This document shows, in pieces, positions 1 to 7,464 of a DNA stretch of 19,682 nt (position 1 is its first letter; each line of letters starts with the position of its first letter). Under the pieces are notes generated by a model that was not told where the DNA came from, searched no databases, and saw nothing but the letters and a program-made list of their open reading frames with translations. Both the position numbers and the translations under genes were made by a program. The stretch is from CAZRGV01 sp964599655 (GTDB lineage: Bacteria; Planctomycetota; Planctomycetia; Isosphaerales; Isosphaeraceae). The stretch is from NCBI GenBank assembly GCA_964599655.1, contig CAZRGV010000117.1, forward strand, positions 1 through 19,682, written 5' to 3'.

Positions 1-1
1 C

Positions 2-2881
2 TTGCCTCGAGGTCGTCACGCCCCGCCGAACCGAGACGCTGGCAAGCGAGCCGCCGCCGAACCCAAGCGACCCACTCTCCTCTACGTCCTCGACGCTCCC
101 GCCACTCTCGCCCAGAATCAGGTCGTCATCACCCTGGCACGCCGCAACCCCAAGCGTTCGGCCGCGGAACAGCGCGCCTTGAAAAAGCGGCGAAAACCCT
201 GGCAAACCACGCGGACCGACACGACCTGGCGGCTCGAACCCGAGGACCGAATCCTCCTGGCCCTGCTCGATGAAGGTCGCGCCGACTTCAACATCGAAAC
301 CAATGGCGCCGTTCGGGGCGCGGCCGCGGCCAACGGCGCGCCGCCGATCCCGAAACGTTACGTCCTCCGGCCCGAGGTTCAGGCCGGACTCGTCGAAAAA
401 CTCTGCCGCACCGGCCGTTGCCGGCTGCGTCGCACCGAGGACGAGGTCAACCCCCCTGCCCTTCGATGGGACGACGGCCGACCCTGGCGGTTCATGATCG
501 ACGTCAAGCTGGCCGACCCCACCGCCAAGCGATGGACCTGGCGAGGCGCCCTGCGTCGCGACAACGAGCGCATGGATCTGGCCGAGCCGCTCGTGCTTTT
601 GCCCGGTCTGGTCATCCTGGGCATCGGCCGAGCCGCCCGCTTCGACGACGCGGGCGTCTTCCTCTGGATGGCCCGGCTCCGGCATGAGAAAGAAATGCTC
701 ATGCCCGAACCTCAGCAAGACACGACTCTTGGGCGCATTCTCGGCGAGGCCCGCGTTCCGCCGTCCGAACTCGTCGACGGACTCGAACTCCAGGAAGTCG
801 ACCTGCCGCCCACCCCTTGCCTGGCGATTCGCACCCCCATGCAGACCAGGGGGACCGACAACCTGATCGCCTACCTCGAATTCGACTACGACGGCGCCGT
901 CGTTTCGTCGTTCCCACCGGGCCGCATGGCCGTGCAGACCGGCCGACGCCGCGTCATCCGCCGCGATGTCCGGGTCGAAACCCGCGCCAAGGAACGCCTC
1001 GAGGAACTCGGTTTCCGCGAGGCCAAGGACTTTCGCCTCGACCCCGGCACCCTCGAGGTCTCTCCCAAGTGCGTGCCGCAGGCCACTCGCGAACTGGTCG
1101 CCGACGGTTGGCGCGTCGAGGCCGAGGGGATCATCTACCGGCCCGCCTCCGACTTCAAGCTGGCCGTCACCAGCAACATGGACTGGTTCGAGCTCGACGG
1201 CCGCGTCGACTTTGGCGGCCAGAACATCCCCCTGCCCGAGCTGCTCGACGCCGCCCGTCGGGGCGAGACCATGGTCCGCCTCGGCGACGGCTCGATGGGC
1301 CTGCTGCCCGAACAATGGCTCCGCAAGTACGGCCTGCTTGCCGACCTGGGCACGCCCACAGGCGACGGCGGCCTCCGCTTCGGCAAGGCCCAGGCCGGCC
1401 TGCTCGACGCCCTGCTCGCCGCCCAGCCGGGCAGCCAGGCCGATTCCTCGTTCACGAAGGTTCGCCAGGAACTGCACGCCTTCGAGGGCATCGAACCGCT
1501 GGACGCTCCCGCGGGCTTCCAGGGGGAACTTCGACCCTATCAGCGAGAAGGACTCGGCTGGCTCGACTATCTCCGTCGCTTCGAGTTCGGCGGGATCCTG
1601 GCCGATGACATGGGCCTGGGCAAGACCGTGCAGGTGCTCGCCCTGCTCCAACGCCGGCGGTCGCTCGTCGTCGCGCCCCGCTCGCTCATCTTCAACTGGA
1701 TGCAGGAGGCCGCCCGGTTCACCCCGAGGCTCCGCGTTCTCGACTACACCGGCCCGAACCGCCACGCCCTCCGCGACCAGTTTGACAAGTACGACCTCAT
1801 CGTCACCACCTACGGCACCTTGAGGTCCGACATCGTCGAGCTCAGCCGCTTCGAATTCGACTACGTCATTCTCGACGAGGCCCAGGCGATCAAGAACGCC
1901 GACAGCCAGTCGGCCAAGGCCGCTCGGCTGCTCAAGGCCCGCCACCGCCTCGCCATGAGCGGCACACCCATCGAAAATCACCTGGGTGAGCTCTGGTCGA
2001 TCTTCGAATTCCTCAACCCCGGCATGCTCGGCACCGCCAGCGTCTTCAAGCGAACCGCCGCCAGCGCCGCCGGCCAGGACGAAGGGGCCCGCCAGTTACT
2101 GGCCAAGGCGCTCCGGCCGTTCATCCTCCGTCGCACCAAGCAGCAGGTCGTCAAGGACCTGCCCGACAAGATCGAGCAGACCCTCCACTGCGACATGGAG
2201 CCCGCCCAGCGGCAGCTCTACGAGGAGCTCAAGGCACACTATCGCCGGGCCCTGCTCCGCAAGGACGCCGACGCTCTGAAGGGCTCGAAGATCGAGGTCC
2301 TCGAGGCCCTGCTCCGCCTCCGGCAGGCGGCCTGCCACCCCGGCCTCATCGACCCGGCCCGCGCCGACGAAACCTCGGCCAAGCTCGATATGCTCATGTA
2401 CCAAATGGAAGAGGTGATCGACGAGGGGCACAAGGTCCTCGTCTTCTCGCAGTTCACCAGCTTCCTGGCCCTCGTGCGCAAGCGGCTCGACGCCGAGAAG
2501 ATCCCCTATGAATATCTCGACGGCCGCACCCGCAACCGCGAGGAACGGGTGGAACGGTTCCAGAACGACCCCAACGTTCCCGTCTTCCTCATCAGCCTCA
2601 AGGCCGGCGGCCTCGGGCTCAACCTGACCGCAGCCGAATATGTTTACCTGCTCGATCCCTGGTGGAACCCCGCCGTCGAGGCCCAGGCCATCGACCGCTC
2701 TCACCGGATCGGCCAGACGCAGCAGGTTTTCGCGTACCGCCTGATCGCCCGTGACACCGTCGAGCAGAAGATTCTCGACCTCCAGCAAAAGAAGCGCGAC
2801 CTGGCCGACGCGATCCTCAACGCCGATAACCGCGTCCTCCAGACCCTTACCCGCGACGACCTGGAATTCCTGCTCTCGTAA
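2..2881 (+). CDS. SNF2-family DEAD/DEAH-box helicase (5' end cut by window)
   Basis: ATP-dependent DNA translocase of the Swi2/Snf2 (RapA/HepA-like) superfamily 2 group, cytoplasmic. Residue numbers count from the first codon in the window. Walker A (DDMGLGKT) is at about 535-542, the DEAQ box at 625-628, motif III (MSGTPIEN) from 652, and a C-terminal helicase lobe has VFSQF, SLKAGGLGLNL, DPWWNP and motif VI (QAIDRSHRIGQ, about 895-905). All core motifs are intact, so the ATPase should be active. About 500 residues precede the core. They contain no motif I can name beyond low similarity to the long N-terminal regions of bacterial SNF2 proteins, which often begin with a SWIM zinc finger. The TTG at position 2 has no visible ribosome-binding site because the window begins there, so I treat the gene as 5'-partial. 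The stop is TAA at 2879-2881, and the gene converges on the next minus-strand gene. Confidence 0.95.
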   Translation: MPRGRHAPPNRDAGKRAAAEPKRPTLLYVLDAPATLAQNQVVITLARRNPKRSAAEQRALKKRRKPWQTTRTDTTWRLEPEDRILLALLDEGRADFNIETNGAVRGAAAANGAPPIPKRYVLRPEVQAGLVEKLCRTGRCRLRRTEDEVNPPALRWDDGRPWRFMIDVKLADPTAKRWTWRGALRRDNERMDLAEPLVLLPGLVILGIGRAARFDDAGVFLWMARLRHEKEMLMPEPQQDTTLGRILGEARVPPSELVDGLELQEVDLPPTPCLAIRTPMQTRGTDNLIAYLEFDYDGAVVSSFPPGRMAVQTGRRRVIRRDVRVETRAKERLEELGFREAKDFRLDPGTLEVSPKCVPQATRELVADGWRVEAEGIIYRPASDFKLAVTSNMDWFELDGRVDFGGQNIPLPELLDAARRGETMVRLGDGSMGLLPEQWLRKYGLLADLGTPTGDGGLRFGKAQAGLLDALLAAQPGSQADSSFTKVRQELHAFEGIEPLDAPAGFQGELRPYQREGLGWLDYLRRFEFGGILADDMGLGKTVQVLALLQRRRSLVVAPRSLIFNWMQEAARFTPRLRVLDYTGPNRHALRDQFDKYDLIVTTYGTLRSDIVELSRFEFDYVILDEAQAIKNADSQSAKAARLLKARHRLAMSGTPIENHLGELWSIFEFLNPGMLGTASVFKRTAASAAGQDEGARQLLAKALRPFILRRTKQQVVKDLPDKIEQTLHCDMEPAQRQLYEELKAHYRRALLRKDADALKGSKIEVLEALLRLRQAACHPGLIDPARADETSAKLDMLMYQMEEVIDEGHKVLVFSQFTSFLALVRKRLDAEKIPYEYLDGRTRNREERVERFQNDPNVPVFLISLKAGGLGLNLTAAEYVYLLDPWWNPAVEAQAIDRSHRIGQTQQVFAYRLIARDTVEQKILDLQQKKRDLADAILNADNRVLQTLTRDDLEFLLS

Positions 2882-2930
2882 CACCGAATCCAGGTCATCG
2901 CCTCTTCCCAAGAGACTCCGAGACGCGGGC

Positions 2931-2950
2931 GACGGCAGCCCCTGGCCGTC
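2931..2950. terminator. Small stem-loop between convergent genes
   Basis: GACGGC (2931-2936) and GCCGTC (2945-2950) form a perfect 6-bp stem with an 8-nt loop. It lies in the 89-bp gap between the helicase stop and the end of the convergent lipoprotein gene. There is no T tract, so a terminator role rests on position and GC-rich pairing only. Confidence 0.4.
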
Positions 2951-2970
2951 CAGCGCGCCTGGCGAATGCC

Positions 2971-3513
2971 CTATTCGTCGCCCGAGATGGGAATGCCGCG
3001 CTCCAGGGCGTGGCGGATCACTTCGGGCTCGGCCTCGCTCATGATCGTCCCCAGGGGAACCCGCTCCGATTGTCCCGACGTTTTCGTGATGTCCAGGTAA
3101 TAGTTGGTCGTCTTCCGGCCTCGACGTCCCCGGCGCACCTCCTTCGTCCGATGGATCGAGGCCATCTCGTCGAACCGGATGTTGTGGATCGTCGGCGAGA
3201 ACCAGAACCCATGCCGCGACTCGAAGTGCTCGGCGTCGACCTTCGTGGAGTCGAGGAACATGTTCGGGGCCACGACGATCAGCAGCCCCAGCCCGAGGAG
3301 GATCAGAACGATGCTCCCCCTGGTGTTGCTCTTGCGCAGGGCGACACCCGCCGGAACCGCCGCCAGGCCGCCCAGCGTCGTCAAGCCGCCGACCCAAAGC
3401 TCCATCGAGTAGACCGTCGTATTCCCTTCCCGCGACTGCCTGACACACCCCGAGAACAAGCCCAGCGACAGCACCAGGGCCGCCATCGCCCCGCTTCGGC
3501 TCCAACGGCGCAT
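2971..3513 (-). CDS. Hypothetical lipoprotein/membrane protein
   Basis: A 180-residue protein of unknown function. I chose the ATG at 3513 because GGGAGG lies 5 nt upstream and the protein then begins with a classic lipoprotein signal (MRRWSRSGAM..., lipobox LFSGC with Cys at residue 23). Two hydrophobic segments follow, around residues 37-58 (GGLTTLGGLAAVPAGVAL) and 63-82 (SIVLILLGLGLLIVV), so it may be a lipid-anchored or polytopic inner-membrane protein. The C-terminal 90 residues are polar, with a basic patch (RRGRRGRK) and a beta-rich look (NYYLDI, ERVPLG) resembling PH-like membrane-associated domains. That resemblance is only an impression. It converges on the helicase gene. An in-frame upstream ATG at 3546 lacks a good ribosome-binding site. 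Confidence 0.8.
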   Translation of the reverse strand: MRRWSRSGAMAALVLSLGLFSGCVRQSREGNTTVYSMELWVGGLTTLGGLAAVPAGVALRKSNTRGSIVLILLGLGLLIVVAPNMFLDSTKVDAEHFESRHGFWFSPTIHNIRFDEMASIHRTKEVRRGRRGRKTTNYYLDITKTSGQSERVPLGTIMSEAEPEVIRHALERGIPISGDE

Positions 3514-3678
3514 GCGAACCTCCCGATCGGCCTCAGGGGAGAGCATGTATGAAATGTTGCATCACGATACCGAGGTCATGCGGAAAGATCAAGATCCAAT
3601 CGCAACAGGATGTTTGCGAGAAACGAGCGTCGGAAAAGGGGGCCCAGCGAGAGGAGGTGTGCGGGCGCTTGCGCGGTC

Positions 3679-3882
3679 TCAACCCAGGCTGCGAAGCGTC
3701 AGGAGCAGGCCGATGATGAAGACGGGAATGCCGACCGGAAAGAGGGGTCCGGCGCCCAGGGCCACGCCAATGACCATCAGCACGAAGCCGAAAATCAGCC
3801 CGAGCAGGCGGCCGGTCATCTCGACCATCCAGCCGAGCAGGCGGAACGGCAGTGTGAGGATGGACCAGAGGGCTCCGAACAT
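3679..3882 (-). CDS. Small hydrophobic membrane protein, 67 aa
   Basis: Starts MFGALWSILTLPFRLLGWMV and ends in a highly hydrophobic stretch (LLGLIFGFVLMVIGVALG, then GIPVFIIGLLLTLRSL), giving two or three predicted membrane segments with a Gly/Pro turn between them. No family is recognised, although small two-helix proteins of this look are common in planctomycetes and Gram-negative bacteria. The reading frame stays open far upstream (to about 4236). That extension is Arg/Pro-rich and looks like antisense of non-coding sequence, so the ATG at 3882 is preferred. The ribosome-binding site is weak (TTAGGCTGAGA). The stop TGA is at 3679-3681. The gene could be co-transcribed with the lipoprotein gene 165 bp downstream. 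Confidence 0.7.
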   Translation of the reverse strand: MFGALWSILTLPFRLLGWMVEMTGRLLGLIFGFVLMVIGVALGAGPLFPVGIPVFIIGLLLTLRSLG

Positions 3883-4074
3883 GATTCTCAGCCTAACATG
3901 CGGGACCAACGAAGGAAAACAGCGATCCATCCCGAGCGTCGAGACGGCCGTGGGCGCCCCCGCGTTTCTGGAGGGTCGGCGACGACGGCCTGTTCCTGGA
4001 CGGGGGCGACGGAGCCCGGACTGATCTTGTCGAATTCCAGGGTCTTGGTTCAAATGCCAACGTGTCTCAGGGTA

Positions 4075-4092
4075 TTCGCCCCAAATGGCGAA
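4075..4092. repeat. Inverted repeat upstream of the TTG-start gene
   Basis: TTCGCC (4075-4080) and GGCGAA (4087-4092) are perfect 6-bp arms around CCAAAT, about 80 nt before the start at 4172. It lies in the 289-bp gap between divergent genes and could be an operator or an RNA hairpin in the leader. The rest of that gap shows nothing I can name. Confidence 0.35.
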
Positions 4093-4157
4093 CTCTTGGG
4101 TCAGCCGCCCTTGAATATCGGCAAGACCGGGGCCAGGATGGAGCGACTCGAACCGGC

Positions 4158-4164
4158 AAGGAGG
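4158..4164 (+). promoter_or_regulatory. Ribosome-binding site deciding a TTG start
   Basis: A full AAGGAGG Shine-Dalgarno sequence lies 7 nt before TTG at 4172. No ATG or GTG start with a comparable site lies nearby in this frame, and TTG gives a signal-peptide-like N terminus, so the rare start codon is credible. Confidence 0.8.
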
Positions 4165-4171
4165 CCAGGCG

Positions 4172-5176
4172 TTGCGCAAGGCGCTTCTGGCCGTCACCCT
4201 GGTGGCGGCCTCATTCGCGGGCGGGGCCGTCGTCAACGGTCCCGGACTGGCCTGGGTTTGCGGCCTGCTGGGGCTCGACCCGGCCCGCGTCGTTCCCGTT
4301 GAGGCCGGGGCCCTGTCGCCTCGCGTCGAGGATCAAGCGGCCGGGGGAGAACTCGACGCCCCCCGAGCGGTCGACGTTCCGGTCGCTCCCTCACCAACCC
4401 CTTCGGATGCCGCCGCCGAGGCCGCGGAATCGTTGAGGCCATCCCCCGTCCCCTTGCCGACCGAGCGTTCCAGGGGCCCAACGCCTGAACGGGCCGAGGC
4501 CGCCTCAACGGCCTCGACACCGGACGAAACCAAGCCGCCGTCGCCCGAAGCCGCCCGGAGCGGGACTTCCCTGGTGCCTCCCTCGCCCTTGTTGCTGGAG
4601 GGAGCGCCACCACTCGAACCTCCCGCCAGCGCCCAGACGGCTTCGGCTCCGCCTCCGCCTTCTACGGAATCCCCTCAGACCGCCCCTTCATCGTCCGCGA
4701 CGAAAACCTCTCCCACCGCGTCGATGACCCCAGATTCTCCCAAAAAGACAACCCAGGATCCCGGCTGGAGCGACGTGCCTGGCTCGGCTCCGGCGGCCGC
4801 GGCGCTGCCCAGGCCGCAAGACGTCACGCCGAAGACCGACCCGGCCCTTTCGAGGGCGGCCCTGCCGTTAGGGGAGCCTGCCCAGGCTGGTTCCGACAAG
4901 ACCCAACCGGCCGGCGCGTCCTCGACGGATCCGAAGCCGGTCGCGGCGGGCTCCGGATCGTGGACCGACCTCGGCCGTCGCTTGAAGGCCATGGGGGTCA
5001 CTCGTTACTGGATCGATGGCGACCTGAATGGTCGCGCGCGGTTTCGCTGTGTGATCCCGCTGGCCGGCCAGCATGCCGTTGGCCAGCAATTCGAGGCCGA
5101 GGCCGACGATGCGGCCACGGCGGCCGAGATCACCCTGCGACGGATCATTCTCTGGAAAGCCACCGAGGCGCCTTGA
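4172..5176 (+). CDS. Exported or membrane-anchored Pro/Ala/Ser-rich protein with conserved-looking C-terminal domain
   Basis: A 334-residue protein with a TTG start behind a perfect AAGGAGG. The N terminus (MRKALLAVTLVAASFAGGAVV) is a signal peptide or single anchor. Residues from about 50 to 260 are a low-complexity linker rich in Pro, Ala, Ser and Thr, of the kind that spans a periplasm or cell wall. The last 70 residues form a folded unit (DLGRRLKAMGVTRYWIDGDL, then RARFRCVIPLAG, then QFEAEADDAATAAEITLRRI) that looks alpha/beta and is presumably the functional domain. No named family is recognised. The architecture of anchor, long disordered spacer and small domain suggests a structural or envelope-binding role, but that is inference. 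The next gene is 163 bp downstream on the same strand. Confidence 0.82.
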   Translation: MRKALLAVTLVAASFAGGAVVNGPGLAWVCGLLGLDPARVVPVEAGALSPRVEDQAAGGELDAPRAVDVPVAPSPTPSDAAAEAAESLRPSPVPLPTERSRGPTPERAEAASTASTPDETKPPSPEAARSGTSLVPPSPLLLEGAPPLEPPASAQTASAPPPPSTESPQTAPSSSATKTSPTASMTPDSPKKTTQDPGWSDVPGSAPAAAALPRPQDVTPKTDPALSRAALPLGEPAQAGSDKTQPAGASSTDPKPVAAGSGSWTDLGRRLKAMGVTRYWIDGDLNGRARFRCVIPLAGQHAVGQQFEAEADDAATAAEITLRRIILWKATEAP

Positions 5177-5248
5177 CGGCGTCTCGATGCGTTGTCGATT
5201 GAGAATCGCTTGGAACCGGCTCGCTGGCCGATTGCCGAATCCCACCTC

Positions 5249-5274
5249 AGGAGATTAACATGGACCGATCCTGA
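5249..5274 (+). promoter_or_regulatory. Strong SD plus ATG opening a four-codon ORF (MDRS-stop)
   Basis: AGGAG (5249-5253) is followed after 6 nt by ATG (5260-5262), but the frame closes after four codons at TGA 5272-5274. The frame of the downstream gene is open from 5259 onward, so this could be a translated leader or the true start of that gene followed by a one-base deletion. Confidence 0.4.
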
Positions 5275-5339
5275 AGGGGCTGACCCCATCTTGTTTCGCA
5301 TCTCTCCTCCGCGACCAGCACGACGAGATCCGAATCTCC

Positions 5340-5831
5340 ATGGCCGACGATCCGCAGGCCAGATTGCTCTTGATTGTGACCGGGAGCACCCTTCGCGCCG
5401 AGGAAGCCGATCGCCCCCTGGCCTACTACCTCCAGCAGCAAATCCAGGCCCGCCTCGAAGAAATCGGTTCGGCCATCCCGCCTCTGAAAATCGTGGTCAT
5501 CGCCGACTTCCGCTGGATGCATGAGGATCCGCTGCAAGAACTTCCGACGATCTGCCTGGGCGGGCCCGGGGTCAATGCCCTGGCCCAGCGTTGGCTCGAT
5601 GAGTTGCCCGTCAGCCTCGCCGTCGACAACCATTACTACATTCAGATGGATCCGTCCCTGGATGAACCTCGTGTCGGCATCTGGGGGATGGATAACGCGG
5701 AGACCCAGATCGCCGTTTCCGTGTTCCTTCAGCGCTACTTGCCTCGCTTCCTCGAACGCTGCGCGGCCCATGTCTCCAGCCTGCCCGACCCACTCGATGA
5801 CGACGACGATTTCGACGACACCGACCTGTGA
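5340..5831 (+). CDS. Hypothetical cytoplasmic protein with acidic tail
   Basis: A 163-residue protein without signal peptide or membrane segment. It has an alpha/beta look: a beta strand (ARLLLIVTG) near the start, a helix (LAYYLQQQIQARLEEIG), a second strand (LKIVVIADFRW), GGPGVNALAQRWLDELP, and a third strand region (VGIWGMDNAETQIAVSVFL). It ends in a strongly acidic tail (DDDDDFDDTDL). I do not recognise the family. The plus strand is chosen over the overlapping minus-strand frame because its codons are strongly GC-biased at third positions and the protein is well behaved. The ATG at 5340 has no clear ribosome-binding site. The frame continues upstream to 5259 with protein-like residues (LLRDQHDEIRIS), so the real N terminus may lie at the strongly SD-led ATG at 5260 (see findings). 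Confidence 0.72.
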   Translation: MADDPQARLLLIVTGSTLRAEEADRPLAYYLQQQIQARLEEIGSAIPPLKIVVIADFRWMHEDPLQELPTICLGGPGVNALAQRWLDELPVSLAVDNHYYIQMDPSLDEPRVGIWGMDNAETQIAVSVFLQRYLPRFLERCAAHVSSLPDPLDDDDDFDDTDL

Positions 5832-6203
5832 CCTATTGTTCCCCTCGATCGCGAATTCTCACGCCTCTCCAGCCCGGCACCCGTCGGTCTCCTGTCACGG
5901 AATTCCGATCCTTTTCGTATCCTTTGAAACAATTCCCCTCGTTCGACCGAGGAATCGCGCGATCTTTAGTTTATTTTGACTGAAATCACGGTTTATTATG
6001 GTAGGACGAAGGAGGTTTTTCGATAGTGTTGGATGAGGTCGCGCCGAGACGTCCGCACGCCCGGCCGGCGACGACTGCTCGCCGCGAGGTCGCGGCAGCC
6101 CGGAGACCTGGCCCTGACCGGCCCTTCCGGTCCGATTGAGTACGCTTCGAGTTGACGCCGAGACGGAGGCGGCCGGCGTGCCCTAGTCCCAAGGAGGGGG
6201 AAC
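5832..6203 (+). other. 372-bp intergenic region, partly AT-rich
   Basis: No convincing gene. A small stem-loop (CCTCG 5937-5941, CGAGG 5948-5952) and the palindrome ATCGCGCGAT (5954-5963) precede an unusually AT-rich stretch (about 5964-6002), the likely promoter area for the gene at 6204. An orphan AAGGAGG (6009-6015) lies before an ATG at 6033 that opens a 40-codon Arg-rich frame ending at 6155. The spacing of 17 nt is too long, so I do not call it a gene. Confidence 0.5.
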
Positions 6204-7325
6204 ATGTCGATGCATGCAATGATTTTCCGCCCGGCCTGGTCCGGGCTCCTTGCGATTCGGACTCGAATTCTGGTTTTGGTTGCGTCGGCCGTGGTGGCTC
6301 CGGCGATGGCCGTGGCCTGGGAAACGCCGGAACGTCTTACCTGGACGATCACTCGTCGCGTGGTGACTCAGGATCAGCCGCCCGAGCGAGGTCAGACCTG
6401 GCAGGTTGATTACTGGCTCCGCAACAATGGACATGTCCCTCGGGTTCTCCTTCCCGCCGAGGTCTCGGCCCTGGTCGAGGGCTGGGTGTCGAATTCGAGG
6501 GTTCCGAGCCATGGAACGCCTCGGCGGTCGAGCCTGACCTGTGCGATCGTCGGCGACGAGCCGGCCGTCAGCGAGGTGATCGCCTCGCGAGACGATTCGC
6601 AGCGCTGCGACGAGCGGGCGTCGCTTCGCGTTTGGCCCGCATCGGTCGGGGAGTCGCCTCCCGACCTGCTTACCGACACGGTTCTTCGGATTGTCTCGCC
6701 GGTTGGTTTCTTGCCGATGGCCGTGGCTCCCGGCGAATCGCTCCGGGTTCGTCTGCGGCTGGAGCACGCTCACTTCCTGTACGGACCGTATGAGCCCTTG
6801 CTCGGCCAGCGCGCATTGGCCCTTCGACTGGGTCCGGATACGCTGTCCGACCACTTGCCGCTGGATCAGGAACTGCGGCCCGAGCGCTCGGTGCCGTCCT
6901 GGCCCCAGTGTGAGCCGTCGGCCGACCGCCTCGACACCCAGGTCTTCCTCTCGGCCCCGCACAGTCTGCATCTGGAAGCTCATATTCCCGGCAACGCCCA
7001 CTATCGCTTCTCCGGCCCGGTCCGCTACGCGACCCGGATGCGGCTCTCGTACTGGTACCTCACCGCCCCCGGAACCGAGGGCGACTGCAAGGCCAGGATC
7101 ACCCAGGTCAAGCAGGGGCCGACCCTCTGGAAGTCCCTCCCCGACGGCGAGAAGGAAGATTACCTGAGCACCGTCGGCCGCTGGACGCGCGTGGATCGCG
7201 TGATCCGTACCGAGCCCGAGGCCACGCATTTGACCCTGGAATTCCGCCTCACCGGCGACATCGGCGAGATGTGGATCGACAACCTGATGCTGGAACCACT
7301 CGCCGACGATCTCGCGGGTCCCTGA
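6204..7325 (+). CDS. Exported hypothetical protein with C-terminal carbohydrate-binding-like region
   Basis: A 373-residue protein. The ATG at 6204 has an excellent AAGGAGG (6191-6197) 6 nt upstream. The N terminus is a signal peptide (a hydrophobic run TRILVLVASAVVAPAMA, probable cleavage after AMA at about residue 36). The first half contains beta-strand-rich sequence (ERLTWTITRRVV, WQVDYWLRNNGHVPRVLLP) resembling an immunoglobulin-like or transglutaminase-associated fold. The last third (SLHLEAHIPGNAHYRFSG..., then VDRVIRTEPEATHLTLEFRL, then GEMWIDNLMLEPL) has the pattern of jelly-roll carbohydrate-binding modules, in which a terminal WIDN-x-x-L strand closes the sandwich. No catalytic motif is visible. 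It is likely a periplasmic or surface protein. The assignment to a binding fold is by pattern only. Confidence 0.82.
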   Translation: MSMHAMIFRPAWSGLLAIRTRILVLVASAVVAPAMAVAWETPERLTWTITRRVVTQDQPPERGQTWQVDYWLRNNGHVPRVLLPAEVSALVEGWVSNSRVPSHGTPRRSSLTCAIVGDEPAVSEVIASRDDSQRCDERASLRVWPASVGESPPDLLTDTVLRIVSPVGFLPMAVAPGESLRVRLRLEHAHFLYGPYEPLLGQRALALRLGPDTLSDHLPLDQELRPERSVPSWPQCEPSADRLDTQVFLSAPHSLHLEAHIPGNAHYRFSGPVRYATRMRLSYWYLTAPGTEGDCKARITQVKQGPTLWKSLPDGEKEDYLSTVGRWTRVDRVIRTEPEATHLTLEFRLTGDIGEMWIDNLMLEPLADDLAGP

Positions 7326-7384
7326 ACCGAAGACTCGACCCGCGCGGCATGGCGCAAACGGTGGCGCCTTCCCACAAAACGTCA

Positions 7385-7451
7385 TCGCCGGCGGCCTCGC
7401 CCGGAACCTCTCTCGCTTGCGGCGGAGAGGACGGGCGAGGCAGACCGGCGA
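7385..7451. terminator. Long imperfect stem-loop between convergent genes (bidirectional terminator)
   Basis: Three nested perfect arms: TCGCCGG (7385-7391) with CCGGCGA (7445-7451), CCTCGCCCG (7395-7403) with CGGGCGAGG (7432-7440), and CCTCTC (7407-7412) with GAGAGG (7425-7430). This gives 22 bp in total with small internal loops and a 12-nt apical loop. It fills the gap between the ends of the genes at 7325 and 7465. There are no T tracts, so it may act through pairing strength or as an mRNA 3'-end stabiliser. Confidence 0.75.
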
Positions 7452-7464
7452 TTCGTTTTCCGTA

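Noticed and set aside
2096..3505. Minus-strand open frame of 469 codons over the helicase 3' end and the lipoprotein gene
   Set aside because: It is antisense to intact SNF2 motifs and in a different frame from the lipoprotein, with no recognisable domain.
5247..5771. Minus-strand open frame of 174 codons opposite the acidic-tail gene
   Set aside because: Third-position GC bias and a sensible alpha/beta protein favour the plus strand.
6033..6155. 40-codon Arg-rich ORF after an orphan AAGGAGG
   Set aside because: The SD-to-ATG distance is 17 nt and the peptide looks like random high-GC sequence.
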